A stretch of 64,000 nt of DNA from Sphingomonadales bacterium (GCA_019455285.1 JACFMS010000007.1:47940-111939); one strand, 5' to 3'. Positions 45,347-55,426 are shown, counted from the stretch's first letter. Translations and numbers: made by a program. The notes: a model not told the origin generated them from the letters alone.

Positions 45347-45767
45347 CGCTTATCTCCTCAGCTTCCTGCTCGCCCCAACGTCCGCCGCGTTCGCCGCGAT
45401 CGCCGCGCCGTCCGCGATCACGATCGCGGTCTCGGTCGGGACGCACCTGCATGATCGCCGAAGGGCCTTCCTCCAGCGCCTCGACCCGAACGGTGAGGTG
45501 GCGGATGATGTCCTCGTTCAAGCGGACGTTGCGCTCCAGCTCGGTCACCAGGCTGGCCGGCGCATCGATGTTGAGGAGCACATAGTGCCCCTTGCGGTTC
45601 TTATTGATCTTGTAGGCGAGATTGCGAAGGCCCCAGGTCTCGGCTTTCTTGACCTGGCCGCCGTTCGCTTCAATGACCTTGGTAAGGTCAGCGGTCAAGG
45701 TCTCCACCTGTTGCGGGGAGATGTCTTGCCGCGCGACAAAGACATGCTCATAAAATGGCATAGCCAC
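45339..45767 (-). CDS. rpsF: 30S ribosomal protein S6
   Basis: 142 residues. The S6 core ([35 protein letters not shown]) is followed by a charged tail of alternating Arg-Asp and Gly, then Glu-rich residues. S6 pairs with S18 in the central domain of the 30S subunit. It is the first gene of its operon; a promoter is seen 156 bases upstream. Confidence 0.96.
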   Translation of the reverse strand: MAMPFYEHVFVARQDISPQQVETLTADLTKVIEANGGQVKKAETWGLRNLAYKINKNRKGHYVLLNIDAPASLVTELERNVRLNEDIIRHLTVRVEALEEGPSAIMQVRPDRDRDRDRGRRGDRGERGGRWGEQEAEEISDE

Positions 45768-45922
45768 GTGTCTCCTTTCGGATTCCTGTGGGTCATGGCG
45801 CTCGCCGTCCAGCCGGTACGCACTCCAAGCCGGCCTTTAAGGATCAGCAACCGCTCGCCACAAAAACCGCGCCCCCGCCAAAGCTGGCCAGGCGCGGAAA
45901 AAAACGCCGTGCGAGGCCGCGG

Positions 45923-45950
45923 ACTATACAGCAAACTCAAGGTCAAGCAA
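45923..45950 (-). promoter_or_regulatory. Predicted promoter of the rpsF operon
   Basis: On the minus strand TTGCTT (45950-45945) and TATAGT (45928-45923) are 16 bases apart. The start would be near 45915, leaving a leader of about 150 bases before rpsF; long leaders are common in ribosomal protein operons and may bind S6-S18, though I did not find the motif. The 260-base gap to fabD holds no gene. Confidence 0.45.
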
Positions 45951-46027
45951 GGGCTTTCTAAGCGGCTTGACAGCCGGGGGGTGGGCTGCGATTGATGGCG
46001 CGAAGTTTGGATAATAAGGGGGACGCG

Positions 46028-46972
46028 ATGTCGCGTGCATTTACGTTTCCGGGGCAGGGCAGCCAGTTCGTCGGCATGGGCAAGGAATTGGCCGAAAATC
46101 TCGCTACTGCCCGCCATGTCTTTGAGGAAGTCGACGAGGCCCTGGGCCAAAAGCTCTCAAAACTGATGTTCGAAGGTCCGGAGGCGGACCTGACCTTGAC
46201 CGAAAACGCCCAACCGGCCTTAATGGCGGTCAGCCTGGCCGTCACCCGGGCGCTGGCGGCCGATTTCGGCATCAGGATCGCCGACAAGGCGGCATTCGTC
46301 GCCGGTCATTCCTTGGGCGAATATTCGGCCCTGGCGGCGGCCGGCGCCATTTCCCTGGCCGATACCGCCCGTCTGTTGAAGCGGCGCGGCCGGGCCATGC
46401 AGCGCGCCGTGCCGGTGGGCAAGGGGGCGATGGCGGCGCTTTTGGGCCTGGACCTGGAGACGGCCAAGGCGGTGGCCGCTGAGGCGGCGCAAGGCGAAGT
46501 CTGCGCCACCGCCAACGACAATGCTCCGGGCCAAGTGGTGGTCAGCGGCGACAAGGCGGCGGTGGAGAGGGCGATTGAGATCGCCAAGGGCAAGGGCGCG
46601 CGGCGCTCGATCCTGTTGCCGGTCAGCGCCCCCTTCCATTGCCCGCTGATGCAGCCGGCCGCCGACGACATGGCCGAGGCTTTGGCGGCGGTAGCCATCC
46701 AGTCCCCCATCGCGCCGCTGGTGGCCAACGTGACCGCCGCCGCCGAGCGCGATCCGGAACGCATACGCAAACTCCTGGTGGAGCAGGTCACCGGCCTGGT
46801 GCGGTGGCAGGAAAGCGTGCTTTACATGGCCGATCAAGGGGTTGAAACTCTGATCGAACTGGGCGCCGGCAAGGTGCTCACGGGGCTTGCCAAGCGCATT
46901 AAGGATGGCCTGCAGGGGATCGCAATCGGATCGTCGCAAGACATGGAAACATTTGCAAAATCAATAAGCTAG
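46028..46972 (+). CDS. fabD: Malonyl-CoA:ACP transacylase
   Basis: About 314 residues from ATG 46028 with AGGGGGA upstream; the frame is open 36 bases further, but that part is not conserved. GQGSQFVGMG, the nucleophile elbow GHSLGEYSA and QPALMA identify FabD, which loads malonyl groups onto ACP. It is the first of four fatty-acid synthesis genes in a row. Confidence 0.95.
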   Translation: MSRAFTFPGQGSQFVGMGKELAENLATARHVFEEVDEALGQKLSKLMFEGPEADLTLTENAQPALMAVSLAVTRALAADFGIRIADKAAFVAGHSLGEYSALAAAGAISLADTARLLKRRGRAMQRAVPVGKGAMAALLGLDLETAKAVAAEAAQGEVCATANDNAPGQVVVSGDKAAVERAIEIAKGKGARRSILLPVSAPFHCPLMQPAADDMAEALAAVAIQSPIAPLVANVTAAAERDPERIRKLLVEQVTGLVRWQESVLYMADQGVETLIELGAGKVLTGLAKRIKDGLQGIAIGSSQDMETFAKSIS

Positions 46973-46984
46973 GGAAGTTAGCTG

Positions 46985-47722
46985 ATGTTTGACTTAAATG
47001 GGAAATGCGCCCTGGTCACCGGCGCCTCGGGAGGCATCGGCACAGCCATTGCCAAGGCCCTGCACGCCCAGGGCGCGACGGTGGCGCTCAGCGGCACCCG
47101 GCGCGAGGCGTTGGACGCGATCGCCGCCGAGCTCGGCCCTCGCGCTAATGTTCTGCCCTGCAACTTGAGCGACATGGCGGCAGTGTCGGTGCTGCCCAAA
47201 GCCGCCGAAGCAGCCATGGGCAAGGTCGATATCCTGGTCAACAACGCCGGCATCACCCGCGACAATCTCGCCCTGCGCATGAAGGAAGAGGACTGGGACG
47301 CCGTGTTGTCGGTCAATCTCAAGGCCGCGTTCCTGCTCTCGCAAGGGGTCATGCGCGGCATGATGAAGCAACGCTGGGGGCGGATCATCAATATTACCTC
47401 CATCGTTGGCGTCACCGGCAACCCGGGCCAAGCCAATTACGCCGCGGCCAAGGCCGGGATCATCGGCATGACCAAATCGCTGGCCCAAGAGATTGCTTCC
47501 CGGGAAATCACCGTCAACTGTGTGGCCCCGGGCTTCATCGCCACGCCGATGACCGATGTTTTAAGCGACGATCAAAAGGCGGCCTTGGTCGGAAAGGTGC
47601 CGCTGGGCCGGCTGGGTATGCCCGAGGATATCGCTGCCGGGGTGGTCTATCTGGCCAGCAATGAAGCCGGTTATGTTACCGGCCAAACCCTCCATATTAA
47701 CGGCGGTATGGCGATGATTTAG
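46985..47722 (+). CDS. fabG: 3-oxoacyl-ACP reductase
   Basis: 245 residues, an SDR with GASGGIGTA, NNAGITRDN, Ser in INITSIVG and YAAAK. It reduces 3-oxoacyl-ACP with NADPH. The FabG-specific ends (QTLHINGGMAM) are present, and the place between fabD and acpP makes the call firm, unlike for the other SDR genes in the window. Confidence 0.95.
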   Translation: MFDLNGKCALVTGASGGIGTAIAKALHAQGATVALSGTRREALDAIAAELGPRANVLPCNLSDMAAVSVLPKAAEAAMGKVDILVNNAGITRDNLALRMKEEDWDAVLSVNLKAAFLLSQGVMRGMMKQRWGRIINITSIVGVTGNPGQANYAAAKAGIIGMTKSLAQEIASREITVNCVAPGFIATPMTDVLSDDQKAALVGKVPLGRLGMPEDIAAGVVYLASNEAGYVTGQTLHINGGMAMI

Positions 47723-47877
47723 GAGGGCAGCGGGGAGGCTGGCCAAAGGGAAAAAACTGTGATACCTAGCGCTGCCGAAATCAACGGCTGTGAGATTGGA
47801 CGCTTCACCGGGGGGATTTCCCAGCGTAGTCTCGACAGCCGCGAGTTAAAGCTCACAACACGAAGGACAAGGTCAAC

Positions 47878-48114
47878 ATGAGCGATATTGCCGATAAGGT
47901 TAAGAAGATCATCGTCGAGCAGCTGGGTGTCGACGAAGCCAAGGTGGTCGAGGATGCGAAGTTCGTCGATGATCTGGGCGCCGACAGCCTGGATACCGTT
48001 GAGCTCGTGATGGCGCTGGAAGAAAATTTCGGCATCGAAATTCCCGACGAAGCCGCGGAAAAAATCGTGTCGGTGAAGGATGCCATCGACTTTATCGTGG
48101 CTCACCAGGGCTGA
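47878..48114 (+). CDS. acpP: Acyl carrier protein
   Basis: 78 residues, strongly acidic, with the phosphopantetheine Ser in [16 protein letters not shown]. It carries growing acyl chains. The 155 bases between fabG and acpP probably include its own promoter, as in many bacteria, but I cannot point to clear boxes. Confidence 0.97.
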   Translation: MSDIADKVKKIIVEQLGVDEAKVVEDAKFVDDLGADSLDTVELVMALEENFGIEIPDEAAEKIVSVKDAIDFIVAHQG

Positions 48115-48169
48115 CGGCGGTGCGGACCGGCCTTTGGTCCGCTGACGCCCCATTCGGCGAGGTCCAGGC

Positions 48170-49432
48170 ATGAGACGGGTCGTCGTTACCGGATTGGGTC
48201 TTGTCACGCCGCTTGCCTGCGGTGTTGAAGAGACCTGGAAGCGGTTGATCGCCGGGCAATCCGGCGCTGCGCGCATCACCAAATTTGACCCCACCAACTA
48301 CACCGCGCAGGTCGCCTGCGAGGTCAAGAAGGGGGATGGGTCCAACGGCACCTTCAATGCCGATCAATGGTTGGAGCCCAAGGAACAGCGCCGGGTCGAC
48401 GAATTTATCGTCTATGGCATCGCGGCGGCGTCCCAGGCGATCCAGGATTCCGGTTGGGAAGCCAAATCGGACGAAGACCGCGAGATGGCCGGGGTGCTGA
48501 TCGGCTCCGGTATCGGCGGGTTGCCGGGGATCGAAAAAGAGGCGGTTAACCTCTTTCAAAACGGCCCGCGGCGGGTTAGCCCGTTCTTCATCCCCGGCCG
48601 GCTGATCAATCTGGTCTCCGGCCAGGTCTCCATTAAATTCGGCTTAAAAGGCCCCAACCATTCCGTGGTCACGGCTTGCGCCACCGGCGCCCACGCCATC
48701 GGCGACGCCGCCCGGCTGATTGCCTTGGGCGACGCTGATATGATGGTGGCGGGCGGCTCGGAAGCAGCCATCTGCCCGGTGGGCGTAGCCGGCTTTGCCC
48801 AGGCCAAAGCCTTAAGCACCGGCTACAACGATCGCCCCAGCGAAGCCTCCCGGCCATGGGACAAGGGCCGCGACGGCTTCGTCATCGGCGAAGGCGCCGG
48901 GGTAGTGGTGCTCGAGGAATATGAACGGGCCAAGAAGCGCGGCGCCAAGATTTACGCCGAGGTCAAGGGCTATGGCCTGTCCGGCGACGCTTTCCACGTC
49001 ACCTCGCCGGAACCCAGCGGCGACGGCGCTTTCCGCGCCATGCGCGCTGCCTTGAAGCGGGCCGAAGTCGATGTCTCCGAGATTCAGTACATCAATGCCC
49101 ACGGCACCTCGACGCCGATGGGCGACGAGATCGAGGCCGGCGCCGTGCAACGCTTGTTTGGCAACGCCTTGTCGGATGTGTCGATGTCGTCCACCAAGTC
49201 GGCCATCGGCCACCTTCTGGGAGCCGCCGGCAGTACCGAGGCGATCTTCTGCATGCTGGCCATGCGCGATGGCGTCGTGCCGCCGACCTTGAACCTGCAT
49301 GACCCGGCGGTGGATCCCGAGGTCTTCGACCTGGTGCCGCTGAAGGCCAAGGAACGCAAGGTCGACGTGGCGCTGTCAAACTCTTTCGGCTTCGGCGGCA
49401 CCAACGCCTCGCTGGTGCTCACTAAGGTATAA
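48170..49432 (+). CDS. fabF: 3-oxoacyl-ACP synthase II
   Basis: 420 residues. The Cys-His-His site is clear: CATGAHAIGDA, NAHGTSTPMGD and SAIGHLLGAAG. FabF elongates acyl-ACP by condensing it with malonyl-ACP. It follows acpP by 55 bases in the usual order. Confidence 0.96.
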   Translation: MRRVVVTGLGLVTPLACGVEETWKRLIAGQSGAARITKFDPTNYTAQVACEVKKGDGSNGTFNADQWLEPKEQRRVDEFIVYGIAAASQAIQDSGWEAKSDEDREMAGVLIGSGIGGLPGIEKEAVNLFQNGPRRVSPFFIPGRLINLVSGQVSIKFGLKGPNHSVVTACATGAHAIGDAARLIALGDADMMVAGGSEAAICPVGVAGFAQAKALSTGYNDRPSEASRPWDKGRDGFVIGEGAGVVVLEEYERAKKRGAKIYAEVKGYGLSGDAFHVTSPEPSGDGAFRAMRAALKRAEVDVSEIQYINAHGTSTPMGDEIEAGAVQRLFGNALSDVSMSSTKSAIGHLLGAAGSTEAIFCMLAMRDGVVPPTLNLHDPAVDPEVFDLVPLKAKERKVDVALSNSFGFGGTNASLVLTKV

Positions 49433-49481
49433 GCACTGTGAAAGCATGGCGGCTGCAAGCGGCTCATGACAGGATGAGCCG

Positions 49482-50528
49482 ATGATCCGTCGTCTGCTGA
49501 TCGCCCTTGTGGTCTTGGTTCTTGTCCTTGCCGTGGCCGGCGGGTGGGCGATACGCTGGGCGGCCAAGGAATTCGACGCGAACGGACCGCTGACGGAAGA
49601 CACGCTGGTGTTCATACCCCGCGGCAGCGGCCTTGAGGTCATTACTGCCCGATTATCGGAAAAAACGGCCATTCGCCATCCCTGGCTATTCAAGCTGGCA
49701 GTCCGGATCAATGGACAGGCAGCGGCCTTGAAGGCCGGCGAATACTTGCTGCCCGCCGGGGTCAGCATGAGCGGCATCGTGGAGCGGCTTGTCGCCGGGC
49801 GGGTGGTGCATCACCGGTTGACCATCCCCGAAGGGCTGACCGCGACGCAGGTGTTGGCGTTGGTGGAGGCTGCTCCGCTTTTGGCGGGCAAGATGCCGGA
49901 CACCGTGGCCGAAGGCAGCTTGTTGCCGGAGACCTATTTTTATGCCCGCGGCGATGCCCGGGCCGAGCTGATCGCGCGCATGAAAAACGCCATGGAGCGG
50001 GCGCTGGCGGCGGCATGGGAAAAGCAGCGGCCGGATTTTCCGCTGCCCAGCCCTCAGGACGTTCTCATTCTCGCCAGCATCGTCGAGAAGGAAACCGCGC
50101 TGCCGGAGGAGCGGCCGCGCATCGCCGCGGTATTTCTCAATCGTTTGAAGCTCGGCATGCGACTGCAATCGGACCCCACCGTAGTTTATGGCTTGAGCGG
50201 CGGCGCTCCTTTGGGCCGGGCGCTGACCACCAACGACCTGGTCACGCCCTCGCCCTACAATACCTATGTCATTGACGGCTTGCCGCCAGGCCCCATCGCC
50301 AACCCGGGTTGGGACGCCATACGGGCGGTGCTGGAGCCGGCGCAAAGCGATGAGCTTTATTTCGTTGCTGACGGCAGCGGCGGCCACATCTTCGCCCGCA
50401 CCCTGGCGGAACACAACCACAACGTCGCCAAGTGGCGGCGGATTAAGAAAACCCTGGGCGCATCACCGCTTGCGCGGCGCGCGCCGCAACAACAAGTCGC
50501 TCCAGGCGGCGGGCAACAGGGCAAGTAG
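49482..50528 (+). CDS. mltG: Endolytic murein transglycosylase MltG
   Basis: 348 residues, one N-terminal membrane segment, then the YceG/MltG domain. The catalytic Glu lies in ILASIVEKET; RLQSDPTVVYG and YNTYVIDGLPPGPIANPG are family signatures. It cuts nascent glycan strands and may terminate them. The C-terminal Gln/Gly-rich tail runs 66 bases into the convergent SDR gene. The fabF-mltG-yicC-gmk order is common in Alphaproteobacteria. Confidence 0.94.
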   Translation: MIRRLLIALVVLVLVLAVAGGWAIRWAAKEFDANGPLTEDTLVFIPRGSGLEVITARLSEKTAIRHPWLFKLAVRINGQAAALKAGEYLLPAGVSMSGIVERLVAGRVVHHRLTIPEGLTATQVLALVEAAPLLAGKMPDTVAEGSLLPETYFYARGDARAELIARMKNAMERALAAAWEKQRPDFPLPSPQDVLILASIVEKETALPEERPRIAAVFLNRLKLGMRLQSDPTVVYGLSGGAPLGRALTTNDLVTPSPYNTYVIDGLPPGPIANPGWDAIRAVLEPAQSDELYFVADGSGGHIFARTLAEHNHNVAKWRRIKKTLGASPLARRAPQQQVAPGGGQQGK

Positions 50529-51221
50529 TCGAACCATGGCCAGCATGGGGAGGGGGAAGGCGATGCGCGCCGCGCCCCGGGCCAAGCCGCGCACGATGAT
50601 CTGTGCGGCGCGGTCAGAGGACATCAGGAACGGCATTGGGAAATCGTTGCGCGCCGTCATGTGGGAGTCGATAAAGCCGGGGCAGATGACGCTCACCGTA
50701 ATGTCTTCCTTGGCCAGCAAGCCCCGAAGCGCCTCACCATAAGATTTTACCGCCGCCTTGCTGGCCGAATAGGCCGGACTCGACGGCAGGCCATGGAAGC
50801 CGGATAGCGAACTCATGATGGCGATCTGCCCGCCGCGGCCAGTCATGCAGCGGATGGCCGGATGCACGGTGTTGAAAACGCCATCGACATTGGCCATGAA
50901 CGTCATGCGGGTGTGCGGCGCCAGGTCATAGTCCCGCGAATAGCCCAGGGAAACGCCGGCGTTGGCGATCACCAGATCGAGCGCCGCCATCTGATGCGCA
51001 TCCTCGATCCAGGTTTTCATCGCCGCTTCGTCGCCGACATCCCCCACCCGGGTTTCTACCAGTGCCCCTTTGGCGCGGCACTCGGCGGCCGCCGCCGCCA
51101 GCCGTTCGGCATTGCGGCCGCCCAAGAACAGCGTTCGCCCAGGCTTCGCATAGGCCACCGCCAAGGCGCGGCCGATGCCGCTGGAGGCCCCGGTGATCAG
51201 GATGGAGCGCGGATTTTGCAT
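50463..51221 (-). CDS. SDR family oxidoreductase
   Basis: 252 residues, with GASSGIGRALA, IANAGVSLG, Ser in IMSSLSGFHG and Tyr-Lys in YSASKAAVKS. The C-terminal end is hydrophobic and basic (LLALLPAAWSDLLLRR), like membrane-attached SDRs. The substrate is unknown. Its 3' end overlaps mltG by 66 bases in the opposite direction. Confidence 0.88.
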   Translation of the reverse strand: MQNPRSILITGASSGIGRALAVAYAKPGRTLFLGGRNAERLAAAAAECRAKGALVETRVGDVGDEAAMKTWIEDAHQMAALDLVIANAGVSLGYSRDYDLAPHTRMTFMANVDGVFNTVHPAIRCMTGRGGQIAIMSSLSGFHGLPSSPAYSASKAAVKSYGEALRGLLAKEDITVSVICPGFIDSHMTARNDFPMPFLMSSDRAAQIIVRGLARGAARIAFPLPMLAMVRLLALLPAAWSDLLLRRAPRKR

Positions 51222-51302
51222 GGCGGTTCTCCTATCTCGGGGCGTCGCGGCTTGCGCCCCCTTTGCGATCCTATATAAAGGCGAGAAAGGGGTTCAAGAT
51301 AG

Positions 51303-52190
51303 ATGTCCATTGCAAGCATGACGGGTTTCGCCCGCGCCAGCGGCGAGGCGGGTAAGATCAATTGGGGCTGGGAGCTGAAAAGCGTCAACGGGCGCGGCCT
51401 CGAGCTCCGCATGCGCTTGCCCAATGGCTTTGAAGCCATGGAGGTTGAAATCCGCCGCCGCTTGAACGCGGCCTTTGCCCGCGGCAGTTTCAATGTGTCC
51501 CTGCAGGTCCGCCATATTGCCGGAGCCGGCAGCGTCACCATCAACGAGGCGGCGCTGGCTTCCTTTCTCGAGCTTGCCGAGCGCTATCGCGACCATGCTT
51601 ATCTGCGTCCGCCGTCGTTGAGCGGACTCCTCAGCCTGCCAGGCGTGGTGGAGACGTTCGACCCCATCTCCGATGAGGAGACGAGGGCCGAAGTGGAATC
51701 GGCGATGCTCGACTCTTTTGATGCCGCCATCGCCGGTTTACGCACCATGCGGCTTAGCGAAGGGGCGGCGTTGCGCGACGTTCTATCCCAGCTCTTGCAG
51801 CGTATCGCCGAACTGGTGACAGCGGCCCGGGCGGCGGATTCCACTCAGCCGGAAACGCTGCGTCAGCGCTTTACCGACCGGGTACAGGAATTTCTGCAAG
51901 ACCTGCCGGCGCTGGGACCGGAGCGGGTGGCGCAGGAAGTGGCGATGATTGCCGCCAAGGCCGACGTGCGCGAGGAGTTGGACCGCCTGGACGGCCACGT
52001 CGCGGCGGCGCGCGATCTCTTGAACGCCAAGGAGCCCATTGGCCGCAAGCTCGATTTCCTGGCCCAGGAGTTCAACCGCGAGGCCAACACGCTGTGCTCG
52101 AAATCGGCCGACATGACGCTTACCCAACTGGGGCTGGAGTTGAAAAACGTCATCGGCCAATGGCGCGAGCAAGTGCAGAACGTGGAGTAG
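51303..52190 (+). CDS. YicC family endoribonuclease-like protein
   Basis: 295 residues. N-terminal MTGFARASGE and the C-terminal block GRKLDFLAQEFNREANTLCSKS with KNVIGQWREQVQNVE are diagnostic. YicC proteins have been linked to RNA cleavage and small-RNA turnover. It is followed 7 bases on by gmk, its usual neighbour. Confidence 0.93.
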   Translation: MSIASMTGFARASGEAGKINWGWELKSVNGRGLELRMRLPNGFEAMEVEIRRRLNAAFARGSFNVSLQVRHIAGAGSVTINEAALASFLELAERYRDHAYLRPPSLSGLLSLPGVVETFDPISDEETRAEVESAMLDSFDAAIAGLRTMRLSEGAALRDVLSQLLQRIAELVTAARAADSTQPETLRQRFTDRVQEFLQDLPALGPERVAQEVAMIAAKADVREELDRLDGHVAAARDLLNAKEPIGRKLDFLAQEFNREANTLCSKSADMTLTQLGLELKNVIGQWREQVQNVE

Positions 52191-52197
52191 ATCGCCC

Positions 52198-52827
52198 ATG
52201 GTCGAGATTGCCCGGCGCGGCTTGATGCTGGTGCTGTCCTCGCCGTCGGGGGCGGGCAAAACGACGCTGTCGCGCCTGTTGTTGGCGGCGGAGGGCGAGC
52301 AGGTGGCGATGTCGGTTTCCACCACCACCCGCGCCCCCAGGCCCGGCGAGGTAGAGGGCAAGGATTACCATTTCGTCGATGAGGCGACATTTGCGCGCCA
52401 GGTGCGGGAAGGCGCTTTCCTGGAACACGCAACCGTGTTCGGGAAATTCTACGGCACCCCGGCGGCGGTGGTGGAGGCGGCGCTTAATCGTGGTCAGGAC
52501 GTGCTGTTTGATATCGATTGGCAGGGCACGCAGCAATTAGCCCAGAAAATGCCCAAGGATCTGGTGCGGGTGTTCGTGCTGCCGCCTTCCACCGCCGAGT
52601 TGGAGCGCCGCCTGCGCGCGCGCGGCCAGGACAGCCCCGAGGTGGTGACTGGACGCATGGCCAAGGCCGCTGAAGAGATCAGCCACTGGGCGGAATATGA
52701 TTATGTGATTGTCAATGATGACCTTCAGGAAACGCTTCAAAAAATCCGCGCAATACTTTTAGCCGAAAGACAAAAACGGGATCGTCAGACCGGGCTTTTC
52801 GAATTTGTGCGAGGGTTGTTGGGGTAG
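52198..52827 (+). CDS. gmk: Guanylate kinase
   Basis: 209 residues. P-loop SSPSGAGKTTLSR, GMP-binding STTTRAPRPGE(V)EG-like stretch and FDIDWQGTQQL are clear. It makes GDP from GMP with ATP. Coupled to yicC upstream; a toxin-antitoxin pair begins 64 bases downstream. Confidence 0.96.
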   Translation: MVEIARRGLMLVLSSPSGAGKTTLSRLLLAAEGEQVAMSVSTTTRAPRPGEVEGKDYHFVDEATFARQVREGAFLEHATVFGKFYGTPAAVVEAALNRGQDVLFDIDWQGTQQLAQKMPKDLVRVFVLPPSTAELERRLRARGQDSPEVVTGRMAKAAEEISHWAEYDYVIVNDDLQETLQKIRAILLAERQKRDRQTGLFEFVRGLLG

Positions 52828-52857
52828 GTTGTGCATAATGCCCATATGATTTAAGAC

Positions 52858-52883
52858 TTGACATTGTTGTCAAATTTAACAAC
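52858..52883 (+). promoter_or_regulatory. Overlapping palindromes ahead of higBA, likely operator
   Basis: TTGACA-TTGT-TGTCAA (52858-52873) and GTTGT-CAAATTTA-ACAAC (52866-52883) overlap just before the toxin gene. The first arm is itself a perfect -35 hexamer; a good -10 at 17 bases is not seen. Antitoxins of this type repress their own operon by binding such repeats. Confidence 0.5.
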
Positions 52884-52891
52884 ATTCGATA

Positions 52892-53236
52892 ATGAAAAAT
52901 ATACGACCGATTTCGTGGATAAAGTCCGCTCGGAAGGATTTTGAAAATTTTCCACTCGGCGCTCAGTCTACACTTTTGGATGCACTGACGATTGCTGCCG
53001 ACGGCGGTTTTCCTGATATTTCCAAGCCTTTTAAGGGAGTTGGAACCGGTGTCTTTGAATTGGCGTTGCAATATCGCTCGGATGCCTATCGGGTGATTTA
53101 TGCTGTGCGAATTGGCGATGATCTTTGGGTCATTCATGCTTTTCAGAAGAAATCAAAGAGCGGGATTAAAACGCCCCAGACGGATATTGAACTGATCAAG
53201 CAACGGCTGAAACGGCTGAAGGAGCTGTTACGATGA
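52892..53236 (+). CDS. HigB-like (RelE-fold, Gp49 family) toxin
   Basis: 114 residues of the phage-derived Gp49-like/HigB family, with the core YRVIYAVRIGDDLWVIHAFQKKSK and a C-terminal run of basic residues. Such toxins cut mRNA on the ribosome. It overlaps the antitoxin by 4 bases, with the toxin first, as in higBA systems. The coding sequence is clearly more AT-rich than gmk, pointing to acquisition. Confidence 0.85.
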   Translation: MKNIRPISWIKSARKDFENFPLGAQSTLLDALTIAADGGFPDISKPFKGVGTGVFELALQYRSDAYRVIYAVRIGDDLWVIHAFQKKSKSGIKTPQTDIELIKQRLKRLKELLR

Positions 53237-53562
53237 AAGTGGATATGGAGCTAGAGCGAGGTAGCGGTAATGTATACCGCGATCTTGGCGTTCCCCAGGC
53301 CGAGTTGAGACAAGCCAAGGCCCTATTGGCCTCCAATATAATCAAATTACTGGATAAGAAGGGGCTTTCCGTACGTCAAGCGGAACAGTTAAGTGGAACG
53401 CCGGCAGCGGATTTTTCGCGTATTCGCCAGGCAAAGCTGGAACGCTTCACCATTGAACGACTGATGAATATTCTTGGCAGTTTTGGCCAAGTCGTTGAAT
53501 TGAAAATTAAAATTCGACCGGGCCGTCGAACGCACAAGGAACAACATTCTACCGCAGCTTAG
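53233..53562 (+). CDS. HigA-like XRE family antitoxin
   Basis: 109 residues with a helix-turn-helix ([29 protein letters not shown], residues 39-67) of the type that follows Gp49-like toxins. It should neutralise the toxin and repress the pair. Its stop codon overlaps that of rsmA, on the other strand, by 4 bases. Confidence 0.85.
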   Translation: MKVDMELERGSGNVYRDLGVPQAELRQAKALLASNIIKLLDKKGLSVRQAEQLSGTPAADFSRIRQAKLERFTIERLMNILGSFGQVVELKIKIRPGRRTHKEQHSTAA

Positions 53563-54407
53563 CGCTTCATCTCCTCAATCAATCTAGCCAGCCGGGCGAA
53601 GTCGGCGACCGATAATTCCTCGGCCCGGGCCGTTTCGGCGATGCCGGCGGCGGCGAGGAGCGGCAGGGGATCGGGGATCAGTGATTTCAAGCTGGCGCGC
53701 AGCATCTTGCGGCGCTGACCGAAGGCGGCGGCGGTGACCCGCTCCAGGGTGGCGATGCGCGGCGCGGCCGGCACATCTTCCCGCGACAGCAACTGCACCA
53801 CGCAGGAGGTAACCTTGGGCGGCGGCACGAACGCCTTTGGGCTGACCTCGAACAGGATTTTAGGCGTTGTGCGGTATTGCGCCAGTACGGAGAGGCGGCC
53901 GTAGTCCTTGCTCCTGGGCTTGGCGACGATGCGCTCGCCCACCTCTTTTTGGAACATCAGGGTGAGCGAGGAAAACCACGCCGGCCATGGTTCGGCGGTC
54001 AGCCATTTGACCAGCAATGCGGTGCCGATGTTGTAGGGCAGGTTGGCCACCACCTTGACCCGCTCATTGGCAAAAAGCGTGCGCTCATCCATGGCCAGCG
54101 CGTCACCCTTATGGACAATCAGCCGGCCGGGATTGGCGGCGGCGATCTCCGCCAAGGCGTCCAGGCAACGAGGGTCGGTTTCCACTGCAACGACCCCATG
54201 CGCGCCGGCGGCAAGGAGCGCCCGGGTCAGGCCGCCGGGGCCGGGACCCACCTCATAGACCGTATATCCTTCCAGCGGCCCGGCGGCGCGGGCGATGCGG
54301 CCGGTCAGATTTAAGTCCAAGAGGAAATTTTGACCTAAGGCTTTTTTCGCCATCAGGTTATGGCGCGCGATGATCTCGCGCAGCGGCGGCAAGCCGTCGC
54401 CGCTCAT
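53559..54407 (-). CDS. rsmA: 16S rRNA dimethyladenosine transferase
   Basis: 282 residues. [23 protein letters not shown] (SAM site) and [11 protein letters not shown] identify RsmA (KsgA), which dimethylates two adenosines near the 3' end of 16S rRNA. It overlaps pdxA by 4 bases in the common surA-pdxA-rsmA order. Confidence 0.95.
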   Translation of the reverse strand: MSGDGLPPLREIIARHNLMAKKALGQNFLLDLNLTGRIARAAGPLEGYTVYEVGPGPGGLTRALLAAGAHGVVAVETDPRCLDALAEIAAANPGRLIVHKGDALAMDERTLFANERVKVVANLPYNIGTALLVKWLTAEPWPAWFSSLTLMFQKEVGERIVAKPRSKDYGRLSVLAQYRTTPKILFEVSPKAFVPPPKVTSCVVQLLSREDVPAAPRIATLERVTAAAFGQRRKMLRASLKSLIPDPLPLLAAAGIAETARAEELSVADFARLARLIEEMKR

Positions 54408-55426
54408 GAGCGCGCCTGGCGGTGGCCGGCGATGCAGCGGGCGGTATGGAGGGCGGCGATCAAACTCTCAGCGCTGGCCAGGCCCCGTCCGGCGATGTCC
54501 AGCGCGGTGCCGTGATCGGGCGAGGTGCGGACGATGGAAAGCCCGAGCGTGATGTTGACGCCGCGCTCAAAATCGAGGGCTTTCAACGGGATCAGCGCCT
54601 GGTCATGGTACATGCACAAGGCGGCGTCATAGCCGGCGCGGGCGGCGGCGGAAAACAGGCTGTCGGGCGAATGGGGGCCAGTGACGGCCCATCCCTGGCT
54701 CTGCAACGCCGCCACCGCCGGGGCAATAACATCAATCTCTTCCCGGCCCAATGCCCCGCCTTCGCCGGCATGCGGGTTGAGGCCGGCCACCGCCAAGCGC
54801 GGGGTCGCGATGGCGAAATCACGGCGAAGCGCCGCCAGCACGCGGCGGCCGGTGTCAATGATGTGAGCTGTGGTCAGGGAAGCCGGCACTCTGGCCAGGG
54901 GGATATGAACGGTCAGCGGCACCACCCGCAAGCCGGGGATGGCCAGCATCATGATGGGGCGCTCTTGCGCGCCGACCAGATCGGCGATGAATTCGGTATG
55001 TCCGGGGTGCTTGAAGCCGGCGTCATAAAGCACGCTTTTTTGGATCGGGTTGGTGACCACGCCACTAACCGCGCCGCTGGCCGCCAATCGCACCGCCTCG
55101 CTAATGGAACGGATGACGGCGTCGGCGGTCTGCGGCGAGGGCTGGCCAAAGGTCACCGCGCCGCCGGCATCCATCGGCAACACGGGCAGGGCGTCGGCAA
55201 AAACCGCCAGCGCCTCCCGCGGTGAGGAAACCGCCTTTATGGGCGTCGCCAGGCCAAGGGCCTTATCGGCCATGGCCAGCACCTTAAGGTCGGCCAGGGC
55301 GACGAACGGCGGCAGGTTTTCCGTGTGGCGGGCGCGCCAGGCTTTGAGCGTGATTTCGGAGCCGACGCCTGCCGGCTCGCCCATGGTCAGGGCTAAGGGG
55401 TGATCAGCGGTAATCGATGATGGCAT
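54404..55426 (-). CDS. pdxA: 4-hydroxythreonine-4-phosphate dehydrogenase
   Basis: 340 residues, step in pyridoxal phosphate synthesis. [19 protein letters not shown] and the metal-binding [11 protein letters not shown] are present. The start at 55426 overlaps surA by 23 bases; a shorter start at the Met of TMGEPAG is less likely, since it would cut the first strand. Confidence 0.94.
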   Translation of the reverse strand: MPSSITADHPLALTMGEPAGVGSEITLKAWRARHTENLPPFVALADLKVLAMADKALGLATPIKAVSSPREALAVFADALPVLPMDAGGAVTFGQPSPQTADAVIRSISEAVRLAASGAVSGVVTNPIQKSVLYDAGFKHPGHTEFIADLVGAQERPIMMLAIPGLRVVPLTVHIPLARVPASLTTAHIIDTGRRVLAALRRDFAIATPRLAVAGLNPHAGEGGALGREEIDVIAPAVAALQSQGWAVTGPHSPDSLFSAAARAGYDAALCMYHDQALIPLKALDFERGVNITLGLSIVRTSPDHGTALDIAGRGLASAESLIAALHTARCIAGHRQARS

